A stretch of 64,000 nt of DNA from Streptomyces sulfonofaciens (lineage in GTDB: Bacteria; Actinomycetota; Actinomycetes; Streptomycetales; Streptomycetaceae), in NCBI RefSeq assembly GCF_014656295.1, contig NZ_BNCD01000021.1, positions 31,099-95,098 on the forward strand, given 5' to 3'. Positions 1-8,732 of the stretch are shown in pieces. Position 1 is the stretch's first letter. Each line of letters begins with the position of its first letter. Made by a program: the position numbers and the translations under genes. The notes under the pieces were generated by a model that did no database searches, was not told where the DNA came from, and was given only the letters and a program-made list of their open reading frames with translations.

Positions 1-87
1 CAGTCGCGCAGTCGCGCAGTCGCGCAGTCGCGCAGTCGCGCAGTCGCGCAGTCGCGCAGTCGCGCAGTCGCGCAGTCGCGCAGTCGC
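1..87. repeat. 8-bp tandem repeat (CAGTCGCG)
   Basis: The window opens inside a perfect tandem array of the octamer CAGTCGCG: ten full copies plus seven bases of an eleventh. The left end is cut off by the window edge. Eight is not a multiple of three, so copy-number changes would shift any reading frame across it. It lies about 190 bp upstream of the permease gene. Function is unknown; it may be a simple replication-slippage repeat. Confidence 0.95.
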
Positions 88-106
88 ATGATCACGTACC
101 GCATCC

Positions 107-177
107 TGCGCGAAGTGCGCAACAGTCCCCAAGATCACCCTGCTCACACTGCGCGTTTCAAGCACATTGCGCGAAAC
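107..177. promoter_or_regulatory. Candidate operator region of the acid-sugar operon
   Basis: The octamer TGCGCGAA occurs at 107-114 and again at 168-175. GCGCGTTTC (151-159) and GCGCGAAAC (169-177) form a partial inverted repeat with GTTTC and GAAAC arms. Repeated boxes of this kind upstream of a catabolic operon are typical for a pathway-specific repressor, and the operon encodes a DeoR protein. That the DeoR protein binds here is inference from position and repetition only. Confidence 0.35.
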
Positions 178-278
178 ACGCACAGAGGTCTACCGTCGTC
201 ACGGCGGAACGCACGACCCCTCCTGCTGCCGGGGGCCGTGTGCAGGCCGGTCCGGTGCAGGGAAGGCGGAATGCGCAC

Positions 279-1430
279 ATGTCCATACCGATCAAGAAGA
301 GCCTGGAGCGGGTGCCGGGCGGGATGATGCTGGTCCCGCTGCTGGTCGGCGCGGTGATCAACACCGTCCACCAGGGCACCGGCGAGTTCTTCGGCTCGTT
401 CACGGGTGCGCTGTTCTCCGGCTCCCTGACCATCCTCGCGGTGTTCTACGTGTGCATGGGCGCCACCATCGAGCTGCGCACCACCCCGTACGTCCTGCGC
501 AAGGGTGGGGCGCTGCTGCTGGTGAAGGTGCTGATGGCGGTGGTCGTCGGCGTGGTGCTCGGGCACTTCCTGGGCGAGGGCCCGGTCAGCGGCGGGGCGT
601 TCGCCGGACTGTCCACGCTCGCCGTGGTGGCCGCGCTCAACGACACCAACGGCGGCCTGTACATGGCGCTGATGGGGCAGTTCGGCAAGGCCAAGGACGC
701 CGCGGCCTACTCGCTGATGAGCCTGGAGTCCGGGCCGTTCCTCACCATGGTCACACTGGGCGTGGCCGGTCTGTCGTCGTTCCCGTGGCAGACCATGCTC
801 GGCGCCATCCTGCCGCTGATCGTGGGCATGGTCCTGGGCAACCTCGATCCGCAGATGCGCACCTTCCTCGGTGCCGCCGTGCCCGTCTGCATCCCCTTCT
901 TCGGCTTTGCGCTCGGCGCCGGAATCAACCTCTCCGCGGTATGGACGGCCGGCCTGCTCGGCCTGGGCCTCGGACTGTTCGTGCTGGTCTTCAGCGGTGC
1001 CACCCTGTTCGCCACCGACCGGCTGATCGGCGGCAACGGCCTGGCGGGCCTCGCCGCCGCCAGTACCGCGGGGAACGCGGCCGCGGTGCCCGCGCTGGTC
1101 GCCGCGGCCAACCCCGCCTACAAGCAGGCCGCGGACAAGGCGACCGTCCTGGTGGCCGCGTCGGTGGTGGTGACCTCCCTGCTGGTGCCGGTGGTCACCG
1201 CCGCCTACCACCGCAGGCTGCAACGGCTCGCGCCGCCGGACATGGCCGGGCAGGACCCCGTCCCGGCCGACGGAACCGACGGGCAGGGCCCACGCCCGTC
1301 CGCACTGTCCGCGCTGCCGTCCGGCGGGCGCCCGGCGGACGGCGACGAGGGCCCCGCCCCGGCGGCCCCTCCCGGCACCGCGCCGCGCCCCGCAGCCGAA
1401 GGCCCCACCGAGGGGACCGCGCGCCCGTGA
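279..1430 (+). CDS. KdgT-family 2-keto-3-deoxygluconate/acid-sugar permease
   Basis: Predicted 383-residue inner-membrane transporter, first gene of an acid-sugar operon. The body is a series of about ten hydrophobic segments and begins MSIPIKKSLERVPGGMM, which resembles KdgT permeases. These import 2-keto-3-deoxygluconate by proton symport. The ATG at 279 is preceded by a good ribosome binding site (GGAAGG at 261-266); an in-frame ATG at 240 lacks one. The last 75 or so residues are a Pro/Ala/Gly-rich cytoplasmic tail not expected in the family. The stop overlaps the next gene's GTG by 4 bases. Because the next genes act on four-carbon acid sugars, the cargo may be threonate or erythronate rather than KDG. 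Confidence 0.85.
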   Translation: MSIPIKKSLERVPGGMMLVPLLVGAVINTVHQGTGEFFGSFTGALFSGSLTILAVFYVCMGATIELRTTPYVLRKGGALLLVKVLMAVVVGVVLGHFLGEGPVSGGAFAGLSTLAVVAALNDTNGGLYMALMGQFGKAKDAAAYSLMSLESGPFLTMVTLGVAGLSSFPWQTMLGAILPLIVGMVLGNLDPQMRTFLGAAVPVCIPFFGFALGAGINLSAVWTAGLLGLGLGLFVLVFSGATLFATDRLIGGNGLAGLAAASTAGNAAAVPALVAAANPAYKQAADKATVLVAASVVVTSLLVPVVTAAYHRRLQRLAPPDMAGQDPVPADGTDGQGPRPSALSALPSGGRPADGDEGPAPAAPPGTAPRPAAEGPTEGTARP

Positions 1431-2695
1431 ACCCGGAAGAACCGCTCCTGCTGATCGTCGCGGACGACCTGTCCGGCGCCGCCGACAGCGCCGTGGCCTT
1501 CGCGGACCGCGCGCAGACGGCGGTGGTCCTGGAGCCCGGGGAGTTCCCGCACGGCGCCGGCGTGGTCGCGGTCGACACCGACAGCCGGTATCTGCCGCCC
1601 GCCGAGGCCGCCGCCCGGGTCACCCGTGCCCTCGCGGGACACGGCCCGGGCACCCGGGTCTACAAGAAGGTCGACTCCACGCTGCGCGGCTCCATCGGCC
1701 CCGAGGTGCGGGCCTGCCTGGCCGCGCTGCACGAGCGGCACGGCGTCCGCCGCCTCGCCGTGGTCGCCCCGGCGTTCCCCGCCACCGGGCGCACCGTCGT
1801 CGGCGGCCGGGTCCTGGTCGACGGCGAGCCGGTGGACCTGCGCCATCCGGACCGCGCTCCGCTCACCGACCAGCTCACCGCCGCGGGCCTGGTCGTGGAC
1901 GTGCTGCCCCTTGACGCCCTGCGCCGCGGGGACGCCCACGCGCTGCTGGCCGAGGCGTACGGCCGAGCCGACGCCGTCGTGGTGGACGCGGTCGACGACG
2001 GCGATCTGGCCGCCACCCTGCGGGCCACCGGAGAGCTCCCCGTGCTGCTGGTGGGCTCCGGCGGTCTGGCGCACCACCTGCCGCTGCCGGCCCCCGTCGG
2101 GGCGGCGCCCGCCGTGGCGGCACCCGCCGTGGCTCCCGGGCCCATCGGCCCGGCGCAGGGGCCGCGCCCCCTGCTCATCTGTGTGGGCAGCCGCACCGAG
2201 CAGGCCCGCGCGCAGCGCCGGGCGCTCGTCGAGCGGCTGCCGGCGACCGCCGTCACCGTCGGCGCAGCAGCCGGCGGCCCCGAGGACGCCGGGCGAGCGC
2301 TGCGCGCCGCACTGCTGGCAGGCCGGCACGCGGTGCTCTTCCCCGATCCCGACCAGGAGGTGCGGCCGTCCGCCGCGGACCGGTTCGCACGGGCGCTGGC
2401 GCGGGCCGCTGCGGACGGGCTGCCGCTGGCCGGTGCCCTGGTCGCCACCGGAGGAGAGACGGCGCGTGCCGTGCTGCTGGCGGCGGGCGTGCGGAGCCTG
2501 ACCGTGCTGGGCGAGCCGGCACCCGGTGTGGTGCGCATGCGGACGCCCGCCGGGCTGGCTGTGGTCACCAAGGCCGGGGCCTTCGGTGACGAGGACACCC
2601 TGCTGCGTGCGGCCCGCGCCCTCACCGGGCCGGCGGCCCCGGCCCCCTCTGCCGCCGACCGGCCCTCCGCCGGTGCCGGGGGCGCCCTGTCATGA
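1427..2695 (+). CDS. DUF1537 four-carbon acid sugar kinase
   Basis: 422-residue cytoplasmic kinase of the DUF1537 family (DtnK/DenK/OtnK). Family members phosphorylate D-threonate, D-erythronate or 3-oxo-tetronate with ATP. The N-terminal sugar-binding domain carries VADDLSGAADSA at residues 11-22 and YKKVDSTLRGSIG starting near residue 79, both family hallmarks. The C-terminal nucleotide-binding domain has ATGGETARAVLLAAGV near residue 340. The start is GTG, overlapping the permease stop as GTGA, which implies translational coupling. With a PdxA2-type gene directly downstream, D-threonate 4-kinase is the most likely activity, but substrate cannot be read from the sequence. Confidence 0.88.
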   Translation: MNPEEPLLLIVADDLSGAADSAVAFADRAQTAVVLEPGEFPHGAGVVAVDTDSRYLPPAEAAARVTRALAGHGPGTRVYKKVDSTLRGSIGPEVRACLAALHERHGVRRLAVVAPAFPATGRTVVGGRVLVDGEPVDLRHPDRAPLTDQLTAAGLVVDVLPLDALRRGDAHALLAEAYGRADAVVVDAVDDGDLAATLRATGELPVLLVGSGGLAHHLPLPAPVGAAPAVAAPAVAPGPIGPAQGPRPLLICVGSRTEQARAQRRALVERLPATAVTVGAAAGGPEDAGRALRAALLAGRHAVLFPDPDQEVRPSAADRFARALARAAADGLPLAGALVATGGETARAVLLAAGVRSLTVLGEPAPGVVRMRTPAGLAVVTKAGAFGDEDTLLRAARALTGPAAPAPSAADRPSAGAGGALS

Positions 2696-2742
2696 CCGGA
2701 ACCGATTGCGCGGCGCTGCCGCGGCTACGGAAGGATGTCACC

Positions 2743-3765
2743 ATGTCCGAACCTGTTATCGCCATCACCATGGGCGACGCCGCCGGCGTCGGCCCCGAGG
2801 TGATCGTCAAGGCGCTGGCCGGCGCCGCCGCGTCACTGCCCTTCCGGCCGCTGGTGGTGGGCGACGCCGCCCGGCTGGCCAAGGCCGTCGAGGTGAGCGG
2901 GGTGGAGCTGGGCATCGATCCGGTGGACTCCGTGGCCGAGGCCGCCTGGCGGCCGGGCCGGGTGGACTGCCTGGACATCGGCGGCATCCCGGCCGACCTG
3001 CCCTTCGGCCGGCTCTCCGCGGTGGCCGGCGAGGGTGCGTACCGCTATGTGGCGGCGGCCACCCGGCTGGCGTCCGAGCGGCAGGTCGACGCGATCTGCA
3101 CCGCGCCGCTGAACAAGGAGGCGCTGCACGCCGCCGGCCACCGCTACCCCGGGCACACCGAACTGCTCGCCGAGCTGACCGGCACCCCCGAGGTCTCCAT
3201 GCTGCTCTCGGCGCCCAAGCTGCGGGTCATCCACGTCACCACGCACATCGGCCTGGTCGACGCGGTGGCGAAGATCGAGCCCGGTCTCGTGGAACGCACC
3301 ATCCGCCGCGGGCACGCGACGCTCACCGCCTCCGGGGTGGCCGCGCCGCGCGTCGCGGTGTGCGGCATCAACCCGCACGCCGGGGAGAACGGCCTGTTCG
3401 GACACGGTGAGGAGGAGACGAAGGTGGTCCCGGCGATAGCCGCGGTGCGTGCCGACGGGATCGACGCACAGGGCCCGCTGCCCGCCGACACGGTCTTCTT
3501 CCGCGCCGTACGCGGCGACTTCGACCTGGTCGTCGCCATGTACCACGACCAGGGCCACGGTCCGGTGAAGGTGCTGGGCCTGGACGCCGGGGTGAACATC
3601 ACGGTGGGCCTGCCGGTGATCCGTACCAGTGTCGACCACGGCACCGCCTTCGACATCGCGGGTACCGGCCGGGCCGACGAGGCGAGCATGGTGGAGGCGC
3701 TGCGGCAGGCGGTGGAGCTGGCCCCGCGCCGTGGCTCGGCGGCCGTGGGAGGCGGACCGGCGTGA
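2743..3765 (+). CDS. pdxA2: PdxA2-type 4-phospho-D-threonate/erythronate dehydrogenase
   Basis: 340-residue NAD-dependent, metal-dependent dehydrogenase of the PdxA family. PdxA2 oxidises 4-phosphothreonate and decarboxylates it to dihydroxyacetone phosphate. Typical family elements are ITMGDAAGVGPEV near the N-terminus, VTTHIGL, GINPHAGENGLFG and MYHDQGHGPVK, which include the metal-binding histidines. The ATG at 2743 has a clear ribosome binding site (GGAAGGA, 2729-2735). An ATG at 2692 overlapping the kinase stop would add 17 atypical residues. The context argues against a vitamin B6 role: no pdxJ-type neighbour is present, and kinase plus PdxA2 is a known acid-sugar pair. Confidence 0.85.
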   Translation: MSEPVIAITMGDAAGVGPEVIVKALAGAAASLPFRPLVVGDAARLAKAVEVSGVELGIDPVDSVAEAAWRPGRVDCLDIGGIPADLPFGRLSAVAGEGAYRYVAAATRLASERQVDAICTAPLNKEALHAAGHRYPGHTELLAELTGTPEVSMLLSAPKLRVIHVTTHIGLVDAVAKIEPGLVERTIRRGHATLTASGVAAPRVAVCGINPHAGENGLFGHGEEETKVVPAIAAVRADGIDAQGPLPADTVFFRAVRGDFDLVVAMYHDQGHGPVKVLGLDAGVNITVGLPVIRTSVDHGTAFDIAGTGRADEASMVEALRQAVELAPRRGSAAVGGGPA

Positions 3766-4529
3766 ACGGAACGGACCGGCGCGCCACGATCCGCGACCTG
3801 CTCCAGAGCCGCCCACTGAGCGTGGCGGAGCTGGCGCAGCGGTACGGCGTCTCGGAGTCCACCATCCGGCGCGATCTCTCCCGGCTCTCCGAGTCGGGGG
3901 AGATCGTCCGCACCTACGGCGGTGCGGTGTCGTCGGCCGGCGAGGAACAGCCGCTCCAGGAACGTGAGTTGCTGGCCCGCCGGGAGAAGGAGGCCATCGC
4001 GCGGGCCGCCGAGGCGCACGCCGCCGGCGGCGGCCTGGTGCTGCTGGACGCCGGCACCACGGTCGGTGCGCTCGCCGCCCGGCTGGCGGCGCGCGGCGGG
4101 GTGACGGTGGCCACCTCGGGCCTGACGTCCATCAACGAACTGGCCGGGGTACCGGGCGTGGAACTGATCGTGCTCGGTGGGACGGTGCGCAGGCTCAGCC
4201 TGGGCATGGTGGGCCCGCTCGCCGAGGCGGCGGTGGCCCGCCTCACCGCACGGGCCGTCTTCCTCGGTGCGGACGGTGTGGTTGCCGGGCGGGGCATCTG
4301 CGAGGCCCGTCCCGAGCAGGCCGCGCTGAAGGAACTCATGATCAGCCGCTCACGGTCGGTGTTCGTACTCGCCGACGCGGGCAAGCTGGGCCGTGAGGAG
4401 TCCTACTGGTGGGCGGGCTTCGAGGCGCCCTGGACCCTGATCACCGACGACGGCGCGACCGACCGTCAGCTTGCGCCCTTCCACGCGGATCCGCTGTGCA
4501 CCGTGGAGGTCGCCGAAGTCGGCGGCTGA
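3762..4529 (+). CDS. DeoR-family transcriptional regulator
   Basis: 255-residue regulator. The N-terminal winged helix-turn-helix (ERYGVSESTIRRDLSRL-like; here QRYGVSESTIRRDLSRL) is the DeoR signature, followed by the sugar-phosphate sensing domain with DAGTTVGALA and FLGADGV motifs. GTG start overlaps the pdxA2 stop as GTGA, so it is the last gene of the operon. Members of this family repress sugar operons and are released by a phosphorylated intermediate. The likely target is the operon's own promoter, where repeated GCGCGAA-type boxes occur, and the likely inducer is a phosphotetronate. Both points are inference. Confidence 0.88.
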   Translation: MNGTDRRATIRDLLQSRPLSVAELAQRYGVSESTIRRDLSRLSESGEIVRTYGGAVSSAGEEQPLQERELLARREKEAIARAAEAHAAGGGLVLLDAGTTVGALAARLAARGGVTVATSGLTSINELAGVPGVELIVLGGTVRRLSLGMVGPLAEAAVARLTARAVFLGADGVVAGRGICEARPEQAALKELMISRSRSVFVLADAGKLGREESYWWAGFEAPWTLITDDGATDRQLAPFHADPLCTVEVAEVGG

Positions 4530-4547
4530 GCCACGGGCGGTGTGGTG

Positions 4548-4602
4548 CCGGGGGCCGTGCGCCCCCGGACCGGTTGTCCCGGGCGCGCTCAGACGCCCGG
4601 GA
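4548..4602. terminator. Bidirectional hairpins between convergent genes
   Basis: Two perfect hairpins lie between the convergent DeoR and cvnD stops: CCGGGGGC (4548-4555) with GCCCCCGG (4561-4568), and TCCCGGGCG (4577-4585) with CGCCCGGGA (4594-4602). The second overlaps the cvnD stop codon. No T-run follows, as is usual for GC-rich actinomycete terminators. Confidence 0.6.
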
Positions 4603-5185
4603 TGGACGCCGTCCTGGCCAGGGCGTGCGCCCGGGCCACGTCGAGCAGTGCGAGCAGCACCTTCTTGCTGGACTCGCGGTCGCGGGCGTCGCAGAGCATC
4701 ACGGGGGTGTCGGGGCCGAGGTCCAGTGCCTTGCGGACCTGCTCGGTCGTCCACTCCCGTTTGCCGTGGAAGCAGTTGATGCCCACGGCGAAGGGGGTTC
4801 CGCGCTTCTCGAAGTAGTCGACCGACGCGAAGCACTGCTCCAGGCGGCGGGTGTCGGCGAGCACCACGGCGCCCAGCGCGCCGAGCGCCAGGTCGTCCCA
4901 CATGAACCAGAAGCGGTGCTGCCCCGGTGTGCCGAACAGGTACAGGACCAGTTCCGGGGCGATGGTGATCCGGCCGAAGTCCATGGCGACGGTGGTCGCC
5001 GACTTGTTCTCGATACCGGCGAGGCTGTCGAGACCCACGCTCGCCACGGTCATGCGCTCTTCGGTCTCCAGTGGCGGGACCTCGCTGACGGAGCCGACCA
5101 TGGTGGTCTTGCCCACGCCGAAACCGCCCGCGATGAGGATCTTCAACGCCGTCGGCATGACTGGGTTAGAGGCGGCGAATGCCAT
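4589..5185 (-). CDS. cvnD: Conservon small GTPase CvnD
   Basis: 198-residue Ras-like ATP/GTP-binding protein, last gene of a conservon. The P-loop GGFGVGKTTMVGSVSE lies near residues 20-35, and LFGTPGQHRFWFMWDD is the switch II/G3 equivalent characteristic of CvnD. Conservon products are thought to form a membrane-associated complex resembling a G-protein-coupled system, in which CvnD is the GTPase switch. The ATG at 5185 overlaps the end of cvnC by about 20 bases; an internal ATG at 5158 would remove a short N-terminal extension. The partner receptor and output are unknown. Confidence 0.93.
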   Translation of the reverse strand: MAFAASNPVMPTALKILIAGGFGVGKTTMVGSVSEVPPLETEERMTVASVGLDSLAGIENKSATTVAMDFGRITIAPELVLYLFGTPGQHRFWFMWDDLALGALGAVVLADTRRLEQCFASVDYFEKRGTPFAVGINCFHGKREWTTEQVRKALDLGPDTPVMLCDARDRESSKKVLLALLDVARAHALARTASIPGV

Positions 5186-5540
5186 CCATGACCCTTTCGA
5201 TCAGTTCCACGCTCGGGGCGTCGCTCTCCTTGGGCGGAGCCTGAACGAGAATCAGCTCCGAATTCAGTAAATCGCCGCAGAGGACCTTCACCACGCTCAC
5301 CGGAAGGTCCAGTTCAGCGGCGATCTCGGCAATGGCCACCGCACGGTCCCGGCAGATGTCCAGGATTGCGGCTGCCTCCGGTTCGACCGACTCACCACCG
5401 AATCCGTCCGGAGACCGGGTGACCACCAGGGTGATCAGTGCGAACGAGTGCTCGCTGTGGCGGGTGCGTCCCCCGGTGATGGCGTACGGCCGGACGTGGT
5501 GTCCGACTCCTTCGGCGTCGGACCACTGTCGGTCAGGCAC
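5166..5540 (-). CDS. cvnC: Conservon DUF742 protein CvnC
   Basis: 124-residue DUF742 protein. VRPYAITGGRTRHS is the family signature, followed by a winged-helix-like region (AIAEIAAELDLPVSVVKVLCGDLLNSELI). The start is taken as GTG at 5540, overlapping the cvnB stop at 5535-5533 by 8 bases. The reading frame stays open further upstream, but only this start fits the operon. CvnC proteins are small cytoplasmic partners of the CvnA sensor and CvnD GTPase. Confidence 0.9.
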   Translation of the reverse strand: MPDRQWSDAEGVGHHVRPYAITGGRTRHSEHSFALITLVVTRSPDGFGGESVEPEAAAILDICRDRAVAIAEIAAELDLPVSVVKVLCGDLLNSELILVQAPPKESDAPSVELIERVMDGIRRL

Positions 5541-5964
5541 CCTTACCGTACCGCACGAAAGAGGTCTCCACGCGGGGCGCGGCACTCAGGTACTGCCCCA
5601 CCTGCTTCACCAGTGTGTTCATCTCGAACGCCATCATGCCGACGTCGACGGTGTCGGACGCGAAGGCCGCGAGCCTCGCCCCCTGACCGGCACTGGTCAC
5701 GAAGAGGTAGGCGGTGTCCATCTCCACCACCGTCTGCCGCACCTGCCCACCGTGGAAGCGGTTGGCGGCACCGCGGGAGAGGCTCTGCAGGCCCGAGGCG
5801 ATCGCGGAAAGCTGCTCCGCGTCCTCCCTGCCCAGCTCCTTCGACTTGGCGAGAGTCAGACCGTCTTCGGACAGGACGATCGCGTGGCGGATCTCCGGGA
5901 TCCTGTCGACGAGGCTGTCCAGGAGCCAATCAAGCCTTGGCAGGGTTTCCACCTGTTCAGTCAT
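5533..5964 (-). CDS. cvnB: Conservon roadblock/LC7 protein CvnB
   Basis: 143-residue Roadblock/LC7-domain protein beginning MTEQVETLPRLDWLLDSLVD. The AIVLSEDGLTLAKSK and ASGLQSLSRGAANRFHGG segments are typical of actinomycete CvnB. Roadblock proteins act as partners or activators of small Ras-like GTPases, here CvnD. The ATG at 5964 is chosen because GAGGGA (5980-5975) lies 10 bases upstream. A GTG at 5982 overlapping the cvnA stop as GTGA is the alternative. Confidence 0.92.
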   Translation of the reverse strand: MTEQVETLPRLDWLLDSLVDRIPEIRHAIVLSEDGLTLAKSKELGREDAEQLSAIASGLQSLSRGAANRFHGGQVRQTVVEMDTAYLFVTSAGQGARLAAFASDTVDVGMMAFEMNTLVKQVGQYLSAAPRVETSFVRYGKGA

Positions 5965-5978
5965 TACCGATTCATCCC

Positions 5979-8732
5979 TCACAGTTCGTCGGTGCCGTGT
6001 TGACGCGACTCTGCCGGACCGTCCAGCTCGGTGGCCGAAGAGCCCTCGCCGTCCCGGGCCCGCCTCGTTGCACGCTGAATGGCCATCATGTTGGCAGCGG
6101 ACCTACCAGGTGTGAAACTGCCCATGTCTTCCTCAACGTCCTCTCGTCCCGAGCGCGGGGGCGCCGCCTCCTCCCGCAGTTGCTGGGCGAGACTCGCGCC
6201 CCGGGTCCTGGTGGGAAGGACCTGGGGGTCTTCCAGTGGCTGTGGCGACAAACCCTGCCCCATGGGTGGTTCGGACTGCGGAGCCACGTGTTCGGCATAG
6301 CGATCCGAAGGCTCCTGGTACCGATCGGCACGGGCGTGGAGATCCGTGTGCGCGTGCGAGCCGGCGCGCACAGGCAGGTCGTGCCGGGGTTGGGGGTACA
6401 CCGGTACGTCGTGCTGCGCGCGGACGTCCGGGCGTTCCTGGAACTCCGGGTAGTCCTGGAAGTCCGGGTGCCCCTGGAGGGGCGACCACGCCGAAGACGG
6501 GGCGGCGCCCATGGCCTCCTCCGACACCGAAGGCAGCAGACCGGCACCGCCGTAGTCGGGGAACCCGTGGGTCTCGAACTGCGGCGCCGGCGCCCCGGCC
6601 GTGACCAGTCCCGGCGAACCGGCGGGCACCGCGACACCGGGGGTGTCCAGCAGGCCGCCGCCACCGGTGGCGAAGGGCTCGGGACCCCGGGGAGAGGGCA
6701 CCTGCACCGCGGCGGGCGCGGGAGCCGGTTTCGGGGCGGTGGCCGAGGCCGCCGCGCCGGCGTGGCCCGTGGCCACCTTGAGCTTCTCCGGCAGCGACGA
6801 CTCGTGCTCCTCCAGGAGCACGGAGGGCACCAGGACCACCGCGAGCGTGCCGCCGTAGTCGGACTCGCGCAGCGACACCTTGAGCCCGTGCCGCTCCGCC
6901 AGCTTCGCCACCACGAACAGTCCCAGCCGCGGGTCCTTGCCGAGGGCGTCCATGTCCGGCTGCGGCGGCTCGGCCAGCAGGTTGTTCAGGTACTGGTACT
7001 GCTCGGGCGGCATGCCGAGGCCGCGGTCCTCCACGTGCAGCGCGAGGCCCCTGGCCACCTTCCGTGCGCTGATCTGCACCTGGGTGTCCGGCGGCGAGAA
7101 GGTGGTGCCGTTCTCGATGAGCTCGGCCAGCAGATGGGTGATGTCCGTGACCGCGCGCGCCGCCACCGACACCTGGCGCCCCGGTGGGAACGCCTGCACC
7201 GTCACCCGGCGGTACTGCTCGGTCTCGGACACGGCACCGCGCACCACGTCGGTGATGGACAGCGGACGGATGCCGCGGCGGCCCGGGGCGGAACCACCGA
7301 GGATCACCAGGTTCTCCGAGTGCCTGCGCACACGGGTGGCCAGGTGGTCCACCTTGAAGATGTCCTGGAGGAGGTCGGAGTCCTCGTGCTTGCGCTCCAG
7401 GTCGTCCAGCAGGGAGATCAGACGGTGCACCAGGATCTGGGTGCGGCGCGTGAGGTTGGCGAAGACCTTCTCGGTGCCCTCGCGGCCCCGCGCCTGCCGC
7501 ACCAGGGCGGCCTCGAACTCCCGGCCGAGGCGGTTGACGGCCACCCCGAGCCGCTCCAGGGAGTCGGCGTCCGCACCGGCCGGCGCCACCTCTCCCTCCG
7601 GGAGGACGTGCTCCCCGCGGTCCAGCTCCTCCAGGATCTGCGGCAGCCTGCGCTGGCCCAGGTCCTCGATCTGCTCCTGCAGTTCGGCGAGCCGACCGGA
7701 GTCCGCCTTCGTGGCGCGGCGCACCAGGACACCGGTGACGACCAGCGCGGCGAGCGCGGCCACCGTGCCGAGGATCGCCTGGAGCAGCAGCACGTCGGCA
7801 CGGTCTGAGCCGTCGTCGGCGAGGGCGCTGAAGGACTTGGCGTCGAGGTCGGTCAGGGCGCCGGCGATGGTGTCGTCGGCGGTCCGCCAGCCCTCCGCCT
7901 GCTTCGGCACCGTGGTGGATGCGCTCCCTGCGACGGCGTCCTCGACACCCGTCAGCGACTTCCACTGCGGGTCGGCGAGCAGGCGCTCGTAGGCGGCGGC
8001 CTCGTCACCGGGCAGGTCGTCCGCTTCCAGGAGCGCGGTGCGGATGTGCCGCTGGATGGCGGAGTACTGGGTGAACTGGGTGCGCGCCGTGGCGGACAGC
8101 TCTCCGGAGGCCAACGCGCTGGACAGCAGCGCGTCCTCACGGGAGATCATCTCCGCGACCTGCACCAGGGACGTGGTGGCCCTGGCGGCCTTCGCGAGCC
8201 TGCCGTCACCGATCCGCGTGGCGGCGTCGATCACTGAGGCACTGTCGGCGATGGTCTCCGTGTAGTACTGGAAGACCTTGGCCTCGCTGAGTGTGCGCCG
8301 GTCGATCGCGCTGCGGTTCTTCTGCAGCTTGTTCAGCGCGGTGTTCAGGCTCTTGGTGCGGTCCTGCAGTGCCTTGCCGTCCGGAGCGGAGTCCGTCGAC
8401 CGGCGGAAGCTCTCGATGGCGGCGTCGGTGTTGGTGCGGGCCTTCTCCAGGGCGGCCCGGGAGGACTCTGCCTGGTTGGCCTGCCACGTGGCGGTCAGAC
8501 GGCGCTCGATCTGCAACTGGGAGAGCACGTCGTGGGCCGGTCCACCCACCGTCGAGGCCAGGGACGTGTCGTCACGCACCTGGAACTGGTCGGCGAGCAG
8601 GCCGGTCGCCGTGCATCCCCAGAGCCCGACGAGGAGCACCGCCGGAATCGCCACCGGCAGAACAGACGCGGATCGAGGGGAGTTGCGTTGAGCTGCACTG
8701 CTAGCTGTGTGCCGGTCGCGTATAGCTGGCAT
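5979..8732 (-). CDS. cvnA: Conservon sensor histidine kinase-like protein CvnA
   Basis: 917-residue membrane sensor, first gene of the conservon. A transmembrane segment near residue 30 is followed by a nitrate/nitrite-sensing (NIT)-like extracellular domain, a second transmembrane helix (LLLQAILGTVAALAALVVTG), and a cytoplasmic HATPase_c domain with ELIENGTTFSPP (N box) and VEDRGLGM. The last 280 or so residues are a low-complexity Pro/Gly-rich tail. No clear phospho-accepting H box is visible, as in other CvnA proteins, so it may signal through the CvnB-CvnD module. The ATG at 8732 has AAGGAA just upstream; the frame is open to 8825 but that extension is atypical. Confidence 0.9.
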   Translation of the reverse strand: MPAIRDRHTASSAAQRNSPRSASVLPVAIPAVLLVGLWGCTATGLLADQFQVRDDTSLASTVGGPAHDVLSQLQIERRLTATWQANQAESSRAALEKARTNTDAAIESFRRSTDSAPDGKALQDRTKSLNTALNKLQKNRSAIDRRTLSEAKVFQYYTETIADSASVIDAATRIGDGRLAKAARATTSLVQVAEMISREDALLSSALASGELSATARTQFTQYSAIQRHIRTALLEADDLPGDEAAAYERLLADPQWKSLTGVEDAVAGSASTTVPKQAEGWRTADDTIAGALTDLDAKSFSALADDGSDRADVLLLQAILGTVAALAALVVTGVLVRRATKADSGRLAELQEQIEDLGQRRLPQILEELDRGEHVLPEGEVAPAGADADSLERLGVAVNRLGREFEAALVRQARGREGTEKVFANLTRRTQILVHRLISLLDDLERKHEDSDLLQDIFKVDHLATRVRRHSENLVILGGSAPGRRGIRPLSITDVVRGAVSETEQYRRVTVQAFPPGRQVSVAARAVTDITHLLAELIENGTTFSPPDTQVQISARKVARGLALHVEDRGLGMPPEQYQYLNNLLAEPPQPDMDALGKDPRLGLFVVAKLAERHGLKVSLRESDYGGTLAVVLVPSVLLEEHESSLPEKLKVATGHAGAAASATAPKPAPAPAAVQVPSPRGPEPFATGGGGLLDTPGVAVPAGSPGLVTAGAPAPQFETHGFPDYGGAGLLPSVSEEAMGAAPSSAWSPLQGHPDFQDYPEFQERPDVRAQHDVPVYPQPRHDLPVRAGSHAHTDLHARADRYQEPSDRYAEHVAPQSEPPMGQGLSPQPLEDPQVLPTRTRGASLAQQLREEAAPPRSGREDVEEDMGSFTPGRSAANMMAIQRATRRARDGEGSSATELDGPAESRQHGTDEL

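Noticed and set aside
144..1223. Long minus-strand frame opposite the permease
   Set aside because: Codon bias in GC-rich DNA opens antisense frames; the product is His/Gly/Gln-rich with no domain, while the plus strand encodes a clear transporter.
2743..3765. Pyridoxine-biosynthesis PdxA
   Set aside because: It is in an operon with a DUF1537 kinase, acid-sugar permease and DeoR regulator, which is the catabolic PdxA2 context.
5448..7808. 786-codon plus-strand frame across the conservon
   Set aside because: It is antisense to cvnA-cvnC, whose domains are unmistakable; the plus product is low-complexity Arg/Gly/His-rich.
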